A program made the translations under genes and the position numbers. From NCBI GenBank assembly GCA_018713365.1, contig DVOU01000025.1, forward strand, positions 1 through 64,000: DNA of 64,000 bases, written 5' to 3'. Positions 41,935 through 51,054 of the stretch are shown here, in pieces; position 1 is the first letter of the stretch, and every line of letters begins with the position of its first letter. The DNA is from Pullichristensenella excrementipullorum. GTDB taxonomy: Bacteria > Bacillota > Clostridia > Christensenellales > Aristaeellaceae. The notes under the pieces are model-generated. The model was not told the DNA's origin. It did no database searches and saw only the letters and a list, made by a program, of their open reading frames with translations.

Positions 41935-43164
41935 TCAATTTGCTTCCGCTTCCGGGGCAGGCGCGCTCGCGGGGGCCGCGGGAGCCGCAGGGGCGGGCGT
42001 TTCCGGGGCGGGCGCGCTGACGGGCGGCGCGGACGGTTGCGGCGAGGGCGCGGCTCCAGTTGCAGCCTGCGCGTCCGCGGGGGGCTGCGGCGCGGCGGTC
42101 TCGGCGCTCTGCGCGCCCTTGCCGCGACGGCGCTCGCGCGGGGGACGCTCCTTTTTGGGGCGCTCGCCCTTCTTCTTGCCCGCGTCGGCGTCCGTCTTGA
42201 GCTTTTCCAGGAACTGGTCGGTGGAGAGGTTCTTGGGCGCCTTCTGATGCGGGTACTTCTTGCGCTTTCCCTGCTCCTCGGCGGGGGGTTCCGCCTCCGG
42301 CTCGGGGCGGCGCTGTTTGGGCTTGGGCGCTTCGCGCACAGCGGCGGAATCGTCCGGGCCGGGCTTGCGCACCTCGTCGATGGCGTATTCGCGCACGTCG
42401 AAATCATCGTCGATCTTGATGCGCACCTTCACGCGCTCGCGGATGGCGTTGATCTCGGCAAGCACGCCCACGCCGTCCGGGGTGACGATGTCCTTGCCCA
42501 CCTTGGGCAGCTTTTTCAGCGTCTGGGAATAGCAGTCCTGCTCGTACTTGAGGCAGCACATGAGGCGGCCGCAGAGGCCGGAGATCTTCGTGGGGTTGAG
42601 GGAGAGGTTCTGTTCCTTGGCCATCTTGATGGACACGGGCTGGAAATCGCCCAGAAAGGTGCCGCAGCAGATGGGCCGGCCGCAGGAGCCGAGGCCGCCG
42701 AGCATCTTCGCCTCGTCGCGCACGCCGATCTGGCGCAGTTCTATGCGCATTTTGAAGACGCTGGCCAGATCCTTGACCAGTTCGCGGAAGTCCACGCGGC
42801 CATTGGCCGTGAAGTAGAAGATGATCTTGGAGTTGTCGAAGGTGTATTCGACGCTGACCAGCTTCATCTCCAGTTTGTGCTTGGCCACCTTTTCCTGACA
42901 GACGCGGAAGGCCTCCGCCTCGCGCTTTTCGTTGTGTTCCGCGCGGCGGATGTCCTCTTCGGTGGCGATGCGCACCACTTTTTTCAGCGGCGCGACGATC
43001 TGCTCGTCGGCCACCTCGCGCGCGCCGGTGACGACTTCGCCGAACTCCACGCCCCGCGCCGTCTCCACCACCACGCTGTCGCCCGGACGCGGCCAGACCT
43101 CGCAGGGGTCGAAATAATATACCTTGCCCGCTTTCTTGAAGCGGACGCCGATCACTGTTGCCAT
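41935..43164 (-). CDS. ricT: RicT/YaaT (PSP1-domain) protein with long Pro/Ala-rich tail
   Basis: A member of the Ric (Y) complex, which carries FeS clusters and affects RNase Y and phosphorelay output in Bacillus. Residues 1-270 are the PSP1 domain, with VWPRPGDSVVVETARGVEFGEV and the Cys-rich motifs LGSCGRPICCGTFLG and GLCGRLMCCLKYEQ that bind the clusters. The last ~130 residues (from about 280) are Pro/Ala/Glu/Lys-rich and probably disordered, well beyond the usual length. The start at 43164 has GGGAGG upstream. It follows holB, as in Bacillus. Confidence 0.85.
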   Translation of the reverse strand: MATVIGVRFKKAGKVYYFDPCEVWPRPGDSVVVETARGVEFGEVVTGAREVADEQIVAPLKKVVRIATEEDIRRAEHNEKREAEAFRVCQEKVAKHKLEMKLVSVEYTFDNSKIIFYFTANGRVDFRELVKDLASVFKMRIELRQIGVRDEAKMLGGLGSCGRPICCGTFLGDFQPVSIKMAKEQNLSLNPTKISGLCGRLMCCLKYEQDCYSQTLKKLPKVGKDIVTPDGVGVLAEINAIRERVKVRIKIDDDFDVREYAIDEVRKPGPDDSAAVREAPKPKQRRPEPEAEPPAEEQGKRKKYPHQKAPKNLSTDQFLEKLKTDADAGKKKGERPKKERPPRERRRGKGAQSAETAAPQPPADAQAATGAAPSPQPSAPPVSAPAPETPAPAAPAAPASAPAPEAEAN

Positions 43165-43236
43165 GTGGTATCCTCCCATTATATCAACGCCCTTGCGGGC
43201 GCAAGTTTCGCTTTGCAAAAGGGCGCGGGGCTTTTC

Positions 43237-44358
43237 TCAGACGAGGGAAAAGTACATAGCGTCCAGAGCGTTTTGCCAGGCGACGTTGGCGGCGAGCATG
43301 CGCCGCGCCTCCATCACCGCGAGCATCAGTTTGCGGCCGTCCACGCGCAGGGGCGAAAGTTCCGCGTCCGTGAGCGCTTCCCCTTCCACGCCGTTTTGCC
43401 GGGCCATGCGGTCGCGGCCGATGGTCTCGAAAATGGAAAGTATGTCCTCCTGCCGTTCGCGCTCCTCGTAAAAGGGCGCGGCGGCGGCAGCCACGGAGGA
43501 TGCGCCATCCAGCGCCGCCAGCGAGGCAAGCGCGCGCGCAAGCAGCGGCTCGTAGCCCTCGTCCGCGTTCAGTTCCAGCGCCCGGCCCACCGAGCCGTGG
43601 GCAAGGCCGGCGAGGCGCGCGGCGCGGCCCTCCTCGACGCCCTGACGCGCGAGGACCTGCGCGCAGGCCTCGCGGGTGAGCGGCGCGACGCGCACTGTGC
43701 GCAGGCGCGACTTCACCGTGGACAAAAGCGCCCCCGGCGTATCCGTGAGCAGGAAAAAGACCGTGTCCTGCGGCGGCTCTTCCAGCGTTTTCAAAAGCGC
43801 GTTCTGGGCGCTGGGCGTCATTTTGTCGGCGCGCTCGACGATGGCCACGTGCCAGCGGCCCTCGTAGGGGCGGCGGGAGAGGTAATCCATCAGTTCGCGC
43901 ACCTCGTCCACGCCGATGGAGCGGCCCTTGGGGGAAAGCGCGCGCACATCCGGGTGGTTGCCCGACAAAAAGCGCTTGCAGGCGGGGCAGAGGCCGCAGG
44001 GGCGCTTGCCCTCCTCCGCTTCGCAGAAGAGCGCCTGCGCGAGCAGCCGGGCGAGCGTCTTTTTGCCGCAGCCGCGCGCGCCGCAGAAAAGATAGGCATG
44101 CGCAAGACGCCCGGCGCGCGCCGAGCGCAAAAGATGCCCGATCTCCGGGCCGTGGCCCTCATATCCCAGAACTTTCAAACCGTGCCAAATGCCTTTCTGC
44201 GCGCAGAGGCCCGAAAGCGGCGGAGGACAGCCGTCCCCCGCCGTCAGAGCGCCGATAAAGCCCACAACCGCAAAAATTGCACTGATATATAAAAAATCAG
44301 ATGCAATTTTTGCTTCCTGCGTCAGCTGCACTTGCCGCCAGCGGTCACTTACGTCCAT
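43237..44358 (-). CDS. holB: DNA polymerase III delta-prime subunit, with an unusual N-terminal extension
   Basis: Clamp-loader component. The AAA+ part has HAYLFCGARGCGKKTLARLLAQ (Walker A), the zinc module CGLCPACKRFLSGNHPDV, the VERADKMTPSAQNALLKTLEEPP box and LLSTVKSRLRTVRV (SRC-like). The family normally begins near LKVLGYEGHGPEIGHLL, about residue 61 here, where a TTG (44178) could start. The upstream ATG at 44358 has a good AAGGGAG site and adds 60 residues containing a hydrophobic stretch (FLYISAIFAVVGFIGALTAG). The extended region also contains a 44-nt near-perfect palindrome. Either the extension is real or a small upstream frame happens to be in phase. Confidence 0.8.
   Translation of the reverse strand: MDVSDRWRQVQLTQEAKIASDFLYISAIFAVVGFIGALTAGDGCPPPLSGLCAQKGIWHGLKVLGYEGHGPEIGHLLRSARAGRLAHAYLFCGARGCGKKTLARLLAQALFCEAEEGKRPCGLCPACKRFLSGNHPDVRALSPKGRSIGVDEVRELMDYLSRRPYEGRWHVAIVERADKMTPSAQNALLKTLEEPPQDTVFFLLTDTPGALLSTVKSRLRTVRVAPLTREACAQVLARQGVEEGRAARLAGLAHGSVGRALELNADEGYEPLLARALASLAALDGASSVAAAAAPFYEERERQEDILSIFETIGRDRMARQNGVEGEALTDAELSPLRVDGRKLMLAVMEARRMLAANVAWQNALDAMYFSLV
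44270..44313. repeat. Long near-perfect palindrome inside the holB 5' region
   Basis: Arms 44270-44286 and 44296-44313 pair over 17 bp with one bulged base around a short AT-rich loop. A second inverted repeat of 11 bp (arms about 44324-44334 and 44376-44386) with an internal 5-bp hairpin lies just beyond. Such density is unusual for coding DNA and suggests a structured leader or a small inserted element. Confidence 0.6.
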
Positions 44359-44475
44359 GTAAGCTCCCTTGTCGACAAGTGCAGCTTCCTTGGCTTGCAG
44401 GCTTTCTCAACGCTCTGACAGTCTGCCCACTTTGTCAACATCCTGAAACGGAGCGGTCTCCCGCCCCGTTCCTAC

Positions 44476-44805
44476 TTAGATCTTGACGAACTTTTCCACG
44501 TTGAGGACGAACACCGTAGCGCCGCCGACCACGACCTCGATCGGGTAGGGCACGTAGACGCCCGTGGCGCCGGACATCGGCGAGGGCGAGGTGGCGATCT
44601 GCTTTCTGCTCTTGCAGACCTTTTCAATCACTTCCATGGCGCCGTCGAAGCGCTCATCCTCGACGCCGACCAGCAGCGTGGTGTTGCCGGAACGCAAAAA
44701 GCCGCCGGTGGTGGCCAATTTGGTCACGCCGTAGCCCGCGTCCATCAGCCCGCGCACCAGGCGGGCGGAATCTTCATCCTGTACGATGGCGATGATCAGT
44801 TTCAT
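44476..44805 (-). CDS. darA: Cyclic-di-AMP receptor DarA (PII-like, YaaQ/PstA)
   Basis: A 109-aa PII-like trimeric protein that binds c-di-AMP. MKLIIAIVQDEDSARLVRGL, the T-loop region LATTGGFLRSGNTTLLVGV, and the C-terminal VEVVVGGATVFVLNVEKF all fit the family. Its target is unknown. The darA-holB-ricT order matches the Bacillus yaaQ-holB-yaaT region, with yaaR missing. Confidence 0.9.
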   Translation of the reverse strand: MKLIIAIVQDEDSARLVRGLMDAGYGVTKLATTGGFLRSGNTTLLVGVEDERFDGAMEVIEKVCKSRKQIATSPSPMSGATGVYVPYPIEVVVGGATVFVLNVEKFVKI

Positions 44806-44837
44806 GCCGTTTCCCTCCTTCTTGGAGCTTTGCGTAT

Positions 44838-44866
44838 ATTATACATCAAAACGCCGCCGCGCGCAA
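44838..44866 (-). promoter_or_regulatory. Promoter of darA-holB-ricT
   Basis: Minus strand TTGCGC (44861-44866), 17-nt spacer and TATAAT (44838-44843), about 30 nt before darA. Confidence 0.65.
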
Positions 44867-44893
44867 CCTTTGCGATAAAAAGGGCATACAAAA

Positions 44894-44918
44894 GCGCTCC
44901 CGCGTGGTGCGGGAGCGT
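44894..44918 (-). terminator. Terminator of spoIVA
   Basis: An 8-bp GC stem (44896-44903 with 44909-44916) with a 5-nt loop, followed on the minus strand by GCTTTTG, 13 nt after the spoIVA stop. Confidence 0.8.
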
Positions 44919-44930
44919 GGTTTTGGAGGT

Positions 44931-46409
44931 TTAGAGCAGGATGCAGATCATGCCGCCCGTGCCCTCGTTGATGATTTTTTTGAGCGCTTCCTGCAATTTC
45001 ATGCGCACATCCTCGGGCATGCGCGTGAGCTTGCTGGCCAGCCCTTCGCGCACCAGATCGCTGAGGGATTTGCCGAAGATCTCCGTATCCCAGATGCCGG
45101 CGCGGTCGTTCTCGAAACCGCTCAGAAGGTACTTGACCAGTTCTTCGGACTGCTTCTCCGTGCCGACGATGGGGTTGACCTCGGTGTCTATGTCCACGCG
45201 GATCATGTGCAGCGAGGGCGCGCTGGCCTTGAGGCGCACGCCGAAGCGCGAGCCCTGACGGACGATCTCCGGCTCCTCGAGCGTCAACTCCTCCATGGAG
45301 GGTGTGACCAGCCCGTAGCCGGTGGAGCGCACGCTCTCCAGCGCCCCGGCCACGCGGTCGTATTCGCGCTTGGCCTTGACCAGCACCTTCATCAGTTCAA
45401 AAAGATGTTCCTCATCCTTGATCTCCTGTCCGCAGGCTTCGCCGAGTACCTGATAGAAGAGGCCGTCGCGCAGGGCCAGGCGGTAATCGACCGCGCCCTC
45501 GCTCAAGCGGATGTCGGTGACGGCGGCGTCCTCGGTGTAATCGAGGGCGCGCAGGGCCGCGCCCAGCAGCGCGTGGTCGCGCACGCGGCGCATCTCCCCC
45601 GCCGCCGCGCGCACCGCGTCCAGCACGGCGCTGGCCAGCCAGTGGCCCGCGTCCAGCGAAGTCAGCCACGCCGGGGCGGAAATGCGCACCTCGGTGAGCG
45701 GGAACTCGAACAGCACGCTTTCCAGCAGGGCGTTTATGTCCTCCTCGCGCATGTTGAGTACATCCACGGCCATCACCGGCACGCCGTACTGCTTTTCCAG
45801 GCTCTCGCGCAGGCGGCGGGTGTCGGCCTGCTGCGGGTGCGTGGAGTTGAGCAGCACCACGAAGGGCTTTTCCAGCGCCTTCAGTTCCCCGATGACGCGC
45901 TCCTCGGCCTCGAGGTAGGCGGAGCGGGGGATGTCGGTGATGCTGCCGTCGGTGAGTACCACCACGCCGATGGTGGAATGCTCGCGGATGACCTTGCGGG
46001 TGCCGATCTCCGCCGCCTGCTCAAAGGGGATGTCGTGGTCGAACCAGGGCGTGCGCACCATGCGCGTCTGCCCGTCCTCGTCCAGGCCCAGTACGCCGTC
46101 GATGAGGTAGCCCACGCAGTCCACCAGCCGCACGCGGAAGTTGGCCTCGTCGCGCAGTTGCACCTCGACGGCCTCGTTGGGCACGAATCGCGGCTGCGTG
46201 GTCATGATCGTCCGGCCCGCGCCGCTCTGGGGCAGTTCATCCTGCGCCCGCTCGCGGCGATGCTCGCCGGTCAGGTTCGGAAGCACAAGCAGCTCCATGA
46301 AGCGCTTGATGAACGTTGACTTGCCGGTGCGAACAGGGCCGACGACGCCCAGGTAAATATCTCCCTCGCATCGACCGGCAATGTCCCGATACAATGTGCT
46401 TTGATCCAT
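44931..46409 (-). CDS. spoIVA: Stage IV sporulation protein A (spore coat ATPase)
   Basis: Forms the ATP-driven platform on the forespore surface on which the coat assembles; a hallmark of endospore formers. About 492 aa, with Walker A GVVGPVRTGKSTFIKRFM near residue 25, the conserved RTIMTTQPRFVPNEAV and TDGSITDIPR segments, and the C-terminal GGMICILL that anchors it to SpoVM and membrane. The start at 46409 has GGGAGG upstream. A CATAATG/CATATGTT pair about 50-75 nt upstream is a weak candidate sigma-E promoter. Confidence 0.95.
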   Translation of the reverse strand: MDQSTLYRDIAGRCEGDIYLGVVGPVRTGKSTFIKRFMELLVLPNLTGEHRRERAQDELPQSGAGRTIMTTQPRFVPNEAVEVQLRDEANFRVRLVDCVGYLIDGVLGLDEDGQTRMVRTPWFDHDIPFEQAAEIGTRKVIREHSTIGVVVLTDGSITDIPRSAYLEAEERVIGELKALEKPFVVLLNSTHPQQADTRRLRESLEKQYGVPVMAVDVLNMREEDINALLESVLFEFPLTEVRISAPAWLTSLDAGHWLASAVLDAVRAAAGEMRRVRDHALLGAALRALDYTEDAAVTDIRLSEGAVDYRLALRDGLFYQVLGEACGQEIKDEEHLFELMKVLVKAKREYDRVAGALESVRSTGYGLVTPSMEELTLEEPEIVRQGSRFGVRLKASAPSLHMIRVDIDTEVNPIVGTEKQSEELVKYLLSGFENDRAGIWDTEIFGKSLSDLVREGLASKLTRMPEDVRMKLQEALKKIINEGTGGMICILL

Positions 46410-46483
46410 GGAACGCGCCTCCCACCATGATTTGCTGCTTTGAACATATGAGGCCGGGCAGGGCATTATGCGCGCGCCGCCGC

Positions 46484-46512
46484 TTGCAATCCCGGCGCGC
46501 AGGGCTTATAAT
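46484..46512 (+). promoter_or_regulatory. Promoter of the class B sortase gene
   Basis: TTGCAA (46484-46489), 17-nt spacer and TATAAT (46507-46512), about 30 nt before the start codon. Confidence 0.75.
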
Positions 46513-46543
46513 AAAGGAACGAAGATGGATCGGAGGTCGCGGC

Positions 46544-47575
46544 ATGCTCAAACGCCTCAAGGCGCTCCTGATGTGGGGCGACCCTTCCCCGCGCGCACGG
46601 CGGCACCGGCTGTTCTGTCTGGCCTGCGCGCTGATCATGCTCGCCTGTATCGCCTACGCGGCCAGCTACTTTGCCGAGGAGAGCCGCGTGCGGCGGGAGG
46701 GCGAGACCTATCGCGCCATGTACTCCCCCGCGCCGCTTGATACGGAAGCGCCCGCCGCGACGGCGACAGCCTCTCCCACGCCGACGCCGGGCGCGACAGC
46801 CACGCCTACAACGATTCCTACGCCGGACGCGACAGCCACGCCTGCGCCGACCGCCGCGCCCACGGCTTCCCCGACGCCCACGCCGCTGCCGCTGGTGGAG
46901 GACGTGCCTCTGCCGACGCCGAACGAGGATACCATCGTCTACGCCCTGCCCACAGAGCCGCCGCCGCAGGAGAGCTTTGCCGAACTTCTGCGCTACAACC
47001 CGGACACGGTGGGCTTTCTGACCATTGGCGAAACTGTCGATCTTCCCGTGGTGCAGCGCGAAAACGACAACGAATACTACCTCACCCACGCCTATTCCGG
47101 GGAGGAGGCGCGCGAGGGGGCGCTGTTTCTCGACGGGGCCAACCGTTTGAGCGACGAAAACCTCATCGTTTACGGCCACAACATGCGCAACGGCACCATG
47201 TTCGGGGAATTGTCGTCCTTCGGCGAGCGGGAGTTCTTGCTGGAAAACGCCGTGGTGCGCTTTGACACGCTCTATGAAAACGCCCTCTACGTGCCCTTCG
47301 CCATGTTCGAGGCCTCCATGGACGAAAATGACGGGCATTACTTCGACGTGCGCCAGATCGTCTTTGACGAAACGTCGTTCGAGCTGTTCGTACTCAAACT
47401 GCGGGGCCGCTCGGTATTCGACGTGCCCGTGGAGGTGGAGTACGGCGACCAGCTTTTGACGCTGGTGACGTGCAGCTACAACGACGACGACGGGCGCTAC
47501 ATCGTCGCCCTGCGCAAATTGCGCGAGGGGGAGACAGAGGAGGAGATGCGCGCGCTGATGGCGGAGGCGCGGTAA
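46544..47575 (+). CDS. Class B sortase
   Basis: A membrane transpeptidase that attaches surface proteins to the wall. The 343-aa protein has a basic N-terminus, one TM helix (LFCLACALIMLACIAYAASYF), a Pro/Thr/Ala linker of about 70 residues (ATPTPTP-like), and a sortase domain with the catalytic His in LIVYGHNMRNGTMF, Cys in LLTLVTCSY and Arg in YIVALRK. The YGHNM and two-helix layout fit class B. I found no clear LPXTG/NPXTG-type substrate among the intact genes of the window. The start at 46544 is preceded by GGAGG. Confidence 0.85.
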   Translation: MLKRLKALLMWGDPSPRARRHRLFCLACALIMLACIAYAASYFAEESRVRREGETYRAMYSPAPLDTEAPAATATASPTPTPGATATPTTIPTPDATATPAPTAAPTASPTPTPLPLVEDVPLPTPNEDTIVYALPTEPPPQESFAELLRYNPDTVGFLTIGETVDLPVVQRENDNEYYLTHAYSGEEAREGALFLDGANRLSDENLIVYGHNMRNGTMFGELSSFGEREFLLENAVVRFDTLYENALYVPFAMFEASMDENDGHYFDVRQIVFDETSFELFVLKLRGRSVFDVPVEVEYGDQLLTLVTCSYNDDDGRYIVALRKLREGETEEEMRALMAEAR

Positions 47576-47593
47576 AGGCCAAAATACGTTTCG

Positions 47594-47625
47594 CGGCGGG
47601 AGGCAAGCGCCTCCCGCCGTTGTTT
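47594..47625. terminator. Terminator between the sortase and MacB-like genes
   Basis: A perfect 11-bp GC-rich stem (47594-47604 with 47609-47619) with a 4-nt loop, followed by TTGTTTT on the plus strand. Confidence 0.85.
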
Positions 47626-47630
47626 TGTCG

Positions 47631-48836
47631 TTATTCTTTGTTCTTTTCGCTCCCCCGCCGCGCGGAGAGGGCCATCACCAGCGCGCCGGTGAGCGCGGAG
47701 AGCGCGCCCCAGCGGACGAGGCCGGACCAGAAGCGTATCTCGGCGTATTCCTGCGTGCGGATAAAGATGGGCGCGGCCGCGGCGGAAGTGAGCTGCCAGA
47801 AGCGCTCGGTGATGGAGGAAAGCTCCACCAGCACGTCCGGTATCCACTCGGTGAACACGTACATCGGCTCGATGGCCAGCGTGAGAACGCCGTAGGCGGC
47901 GGCGAGCAGGGCGGCGTAGCCCAGCGCCAGCAGAAGGAAGCGCGGCAGAAGGCCGGGCAGCATGTCGCGGAAGTACTCCCGGCGCAGCCGCGCGCGGATG
48001 TCCGCGCTGAGCCCTGCCGTGCGGCAGTTGAGGCGGCGCAGCAGGTACAGGATCAGGTAAAGGCCGAGGGCGATGGCCAGCGCGCGGGCGACGATGCCGC
48101 CGCGCATGGCCTCCTTGTCCGTGTCGGTAAAGGTACCGCCAGCCTGCCAGTTCTCCGCCGCGTCCTCAAAGGCGCGGGACGCGCCCGACTGCGGCAGGGC
48201 GACGCCGCAGACCTCGACGATTTCCATGGGCAGGCGGTCTTCGGCGGCGCTCGCGTAGGGGATGTAGGCCTGATACTGCTCGTATTCCCCCACCGAGCGG
48301 CGGTAGCGCACCACGCCGATGACCTCGTAGCGCTCTGTACCGATGGTCAGCTCGCGCCCGATGGGGTCGGCGGTGGGAAAGAGTTTGAAGGCCAGCGGTT
48401 CGTCGAGGACGATGCAGCGGTCGCCGTCTTTCAATTCCTGCTCGGTCATCAGGCGGCCGGAGACGAGGTAGCGCGGGTAGACCGAAAACCAGTTTTCGCC
48501 CACCGCCGTCAACGTCGCCGTGGCGCTGCCGCCCTCGCCGGAGAGGGCGACGCCGTAGTCCCGCGCGGCGATGGAGGACGCCGCAAGGACTTCCAAGAGG
48601 TCTTCCTCCGCGCGCGCCTGCCATGCCTCGCAGAGCTTTTGCAGCGCGCCGCTCTCCTCCTGCTGCGCCGTCTGTTCCTCCTGCCCGGACGGCTGCGGCG
48701 CGGCCTCGTCCGTGGGGGCGACGATGCAGTACTGGAGAACGGAGGGCTGCAGCGCGAGCATGCACAGCCCCGCGGCCATCAACAGCGCGCCCAGCGCCAG
48801 CAGCCATTTGCCGCGCGTTTTCCGCTTCTTTTCCAT
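47631..48836 (-). CDS. MacB/FtsX-like permease-type membrane protein
   Basis: A 401-aa protein with an N-terminal TM helix (WLLALGALLMAAGLCMLAL), an extracytoplasmic MacB-like core (LVSGRLMTEQELKDGDRCIVLDEPLAFKLF, then DPIGRELTIGTERYEVIGVVRY), and three C-terminal helices. This is the layout of MacB/FtsX permeases, but no cognate ATPase is in the window. It is the last gene of the 15-kb envelope operon and follows an HlyD-type adaptor by one base, so the two probably work as a pair. Confidence 0.7.
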   Translation of the reverse strand: MEKKRKTRGKWLLALGALLMAAGLCMLALQPSVLQYCIVAPTDEAAPQPSGQEEQTAQQEESGALQKLCEAWQARAEEDLLEVLAASSIAARDYGVALSGEGGSATATLTAVGENWFSVYPRYLVSGRLMTEQELKDGDRCIVLDEPLAFKLFPTADPIGRELTIGTERYEVIGVVRYRRSVGEYEQYQAYIPYASAAEDRLPMEIVEVCGVALPQSGASRAFEDAAENWQAGGTFTDTDKEAMRGGIVARALAIALGLYLILYLLRRLNCRTAGLSADIRARLRREYFRDMLPGLLPRFLLLALGYAALLAAAYGVLTLAIEPMYVFTEWIPDVLVELSSITERFWQLTSAAAAPIFIRTQEYAEIRFWSGLVRWGALSALTGALVMALSARRGSEKNKE

Positions 48837-48837
48837 A

Positions 48838-50175
48838 TCAGTTCACGTACTCCATGACGGTGGTGTTCTCGCCGATCTCGCGGTCTTCCATGTAGGCAAT
48901 CTGCATATAGCTGAGGTCTTCGGCGACGCTGACGGTGCCCTCGGCCTCAGCCAGCACGGTGACGGACTGCTTCTGTGTGACCAGGCTGTTGACGCCGAAG
49001 GCGCTCTGCGTCTGCTGGACGGTATAGACGTAGCGGTCATCGCCCGCGCCGCGCACGGCGCTGGAGGGGAGCAGCGTGGTGTTGTCGTTTGAGCGGTAGC
49101 TGACGCGCACGGGGATGTCCTCCGCCAGCATGGCGATGGAGCCGCCCAGATCGCGGATCATGCGGCTGGAGAGTTCGACATCGGCGTAGGTATCGCCGGA
49201 AACGGTGACGCCGGTGGAATCGACGCTGCCCTCCGAGGTGCCGCCGCGGGCGCTGTCAAAGGTGATGTCCGTGCCGCGGGAGATGGTCAGCGTGGTCTTG
49301 CTGGTGTCGATGCGCAAAACCGGATCCTCCTTCTCCGGGCTGAAGGAGTAGGCGGGACCGGAGGCGTCGAAGGTCTCGCCGGCTTTGACGTTGACCTCGG
49401 TGATGTAGCCATCGTCCGGGGCGGTGACGGTTTGCAGCGTGGAGCGCAGGGCGCGCAGATCGACCATCTGCCCTTCAAAGTCCTTCATCTGCTGTTCGTA
49501 CTTCTGCTTATCGACGATGTAGGCGCGCGCCGTTTCGGAGATGTTGTAGCGCTCGGCGGTCTCCATGGCGGCCTCGGCTTCTTTGAGCGCCTGCGCGGCG
49601 GCCTCGTGCGCCGCCCACGCCTCGGTCAGTTCCTCGCTGGCGCCCTCGGGCAGCGTTCCGTTTTCTGCCTTCAGACCCTCGACGGCGAGCAGCGCGTCGC
49701 GGGTGACGCGCGCGTCGAGTTCGGCGTTCTGCGCCTCGGCAAGCGCCGTGTACGCCTCGGCCCAAGCCTCGTCCGTGGGACGCAGGCGTAGGTTGGCGTT
49801 CTTGCGCTCGAGGTCGGCAAGCTGGCCGGCGGCCTCGTTGTAGCTCTGGCGCAGCGTGTCCATGTTCTTTTCATAGTCGGCGATCTCGGCGGTGAAGAGC
49901 GTGTCGCCCTTCTCCACCTCACTGCCGGGCTGCACCTTCACGGATGTGACGGTCAAGGAGACGCCCTGCGCGTTTTCCAGTTTCACCGGCTCGGCGGCGG
50001 GAAAGACCACCTTGCCGGTCAGTTCCACTTGCTCGGAGAACTTTCCCTGCCGGGGCGTGAGGAGCTTGACCTTGGCGGTGGTGATGGTGCGGATGGTGCC
50101 GGAAAAGAACATGCACAGCGCCACCACCACCGCGAAGACGATCAGGCCACGAATGGCGTATTTTTTCAGTTTCAT
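48838..50175 (-). CDS. HlyD/MFP-type membrane fusion adaptor (second)
   Basis: A 445-aa protein with an N-terminal TM helix (GLIVFAVVVALCMFFSG), a split lipoyl/barrel-sandwich domain (ELTGKVVFPAAEPVKLENA and TVTAPDDGYITEVNVKAGETF) around a long alpha-helical hairpin (residues ~105-270, rich in Ala/Glu), and a C-terminal beta-barrel. In Gram-positive bacteria such proteins act with MacB-like permeases in efflux or secretion. The neighbour downstream is such a permease. Confidence 0.8.
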   Translation of the reverse strand: MKLKKYAIRGLIVFAVVVALCMFFSGTIRTITTAKVKLLTPRQGKFSEQVELTGKVVFPAAEPVKLENAQGVSLTVTSVKVQPGSEVEKGDTLFTAEIADYEKNMDTLRQSYNEAAGQLADLERKNANLRLRPTDEAWAEAYTALAEAQNAELDARVTRDALLAVEGLKAENGTLPEGASEELTEAWAAHEAAAQALKEAEAAMETAERYNISETARAYIVDKQKYEQQMKDFEGQMVDLRALRSTLQTVTAPDDGYITEVNVKAGETFDASGPAYSFSPEKEDPVLRIDTSKTTLTISRGTDITFDSARGGTSEGSVDSTGVTVSGDTYADVELSSRMIRDLGGSIAMLAEDIPVRVSYRSNDNTTLLPSSAVRGAGDDRYVYTVQQTQSAFGVNSLVTQKQSVTVLAEAEGTVSVAEDLSYMQIAYMEDREIGENTTVMEYVN

Positions 50176-50187
50176 GCGTCCGTCCCC

Positions 50188-51045
50188 CTATTTGAGTTCC
50201 GTGAGCTGTATGCCGGAGAGTATATCCTTCTGGAAATAGAGATAGATCAGCAGCGCCGGAAGGATGTAGAGCGCCGCGCCGGCAAATTCCACGCCGGAGG
50301 GGTTTTCCGTGAGCTGGTTGAACATCACCGAAAGGGGCATGAGCTGCGTCTGCCCGGCAAGATAGGTCAGCGGCTGTTCCACCAGATTCCAGCAATCGGC
50401 AAACGACAGCGCCACCGCCGCGCCGAGGATGGGGCGGCAGACCGGCAGCGCCACGTGGATGAAGCAGCGGAACGTGCCCGCGCCGTCCACCTCCGCCGCC
50501 TCGAGCAGTTCCCGGGGCAGACCCACCATGAACTGGCGCACGAGGAAGATATAAAAGGGCGCAAAGCAGGTGGGCAGGATGACCGCCCAGGCGGTGTTGA
50601 GAAGCCCCATGGCCCGCAGCGTGAGTACATTGGGCACCATCGTCACCTGAAAGGGCAAAAGCATCAGCATGATGACGATGAAGAAGATGGCGTCCCGTCC
50701 GCGGAACTTAAAGCGGCTGAGGGCGTAGGCCATGGCGGGGATGACGAGCGCCTGCCCCAGAAGGATGGCCACGGTGTACATGGCCGAGTTGCACAGAAGG
50801 CGCAGCACCGACACGTCTTCAATGAGGATGTTGTAGTACTGGCTCAAGGAAAACACGCGCGGGGCCAGTTTGATCTCCATCCACACGGAGGCGTCGTAGT
50901 TGCCGCGCGTTTCCATGAACGCCTTGATCTCCTCCGGGGAGAAGAACGAGTAGAGCGCCGTCAGGACGACCGGCAGGAGGATGATGAGCGCCACAAGCGT
51001 CAAAAGGGCGCGGGAAATGACGTGTTTTTTTCGCAGTGTCCGCAT
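50188..51045 (-). CDS. Carbohydrate-type ABC permease, MalG-like
   Basis: A 285-aa inner-membrane permease with six helices. The EAA loop that contacts the ATPase is visible as ELLEAAEVDGAGTFRCFIHVALP. The N-terminus (ISRALLTLVALIILLPVVLTALYSFF) is typical of the MalG/CUT1 class. It pairs with the MalF-like gene just upstream (nine-base gap). No ATPase gene is present in the operon, so a shared ATPase such as MsmX/MsiK encoded elsewhere is inferred. Confidence 0.85.
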   Translation of the reverse strand: MRTLRKKHVISRALLTLVALIILLPVVLTALYSFFSPEEIKAFMETRGNYDASVWMEIKLAPRVFSLSQYYNILIEDVSVLRLLCNSAMYTVAILLGQALVIPAMAYALSRFKFRGRDAIFFIVIMLMLLPFQVTMVPNVLTLRAMGLLNTAWAVILPTCFAPFYIFLVRQFMVGLPRELLEAAEVDGAGTFRCFIHVALPVCRPILGAAVALSFADCWNLVEQPLTYLAGQTQLMPLSVMFNQLTENPSGVEFAGAALYILPALLIYLYFQKDILSGIQLTELK

Positions 51046-51054
51046 CGCGCCCTC

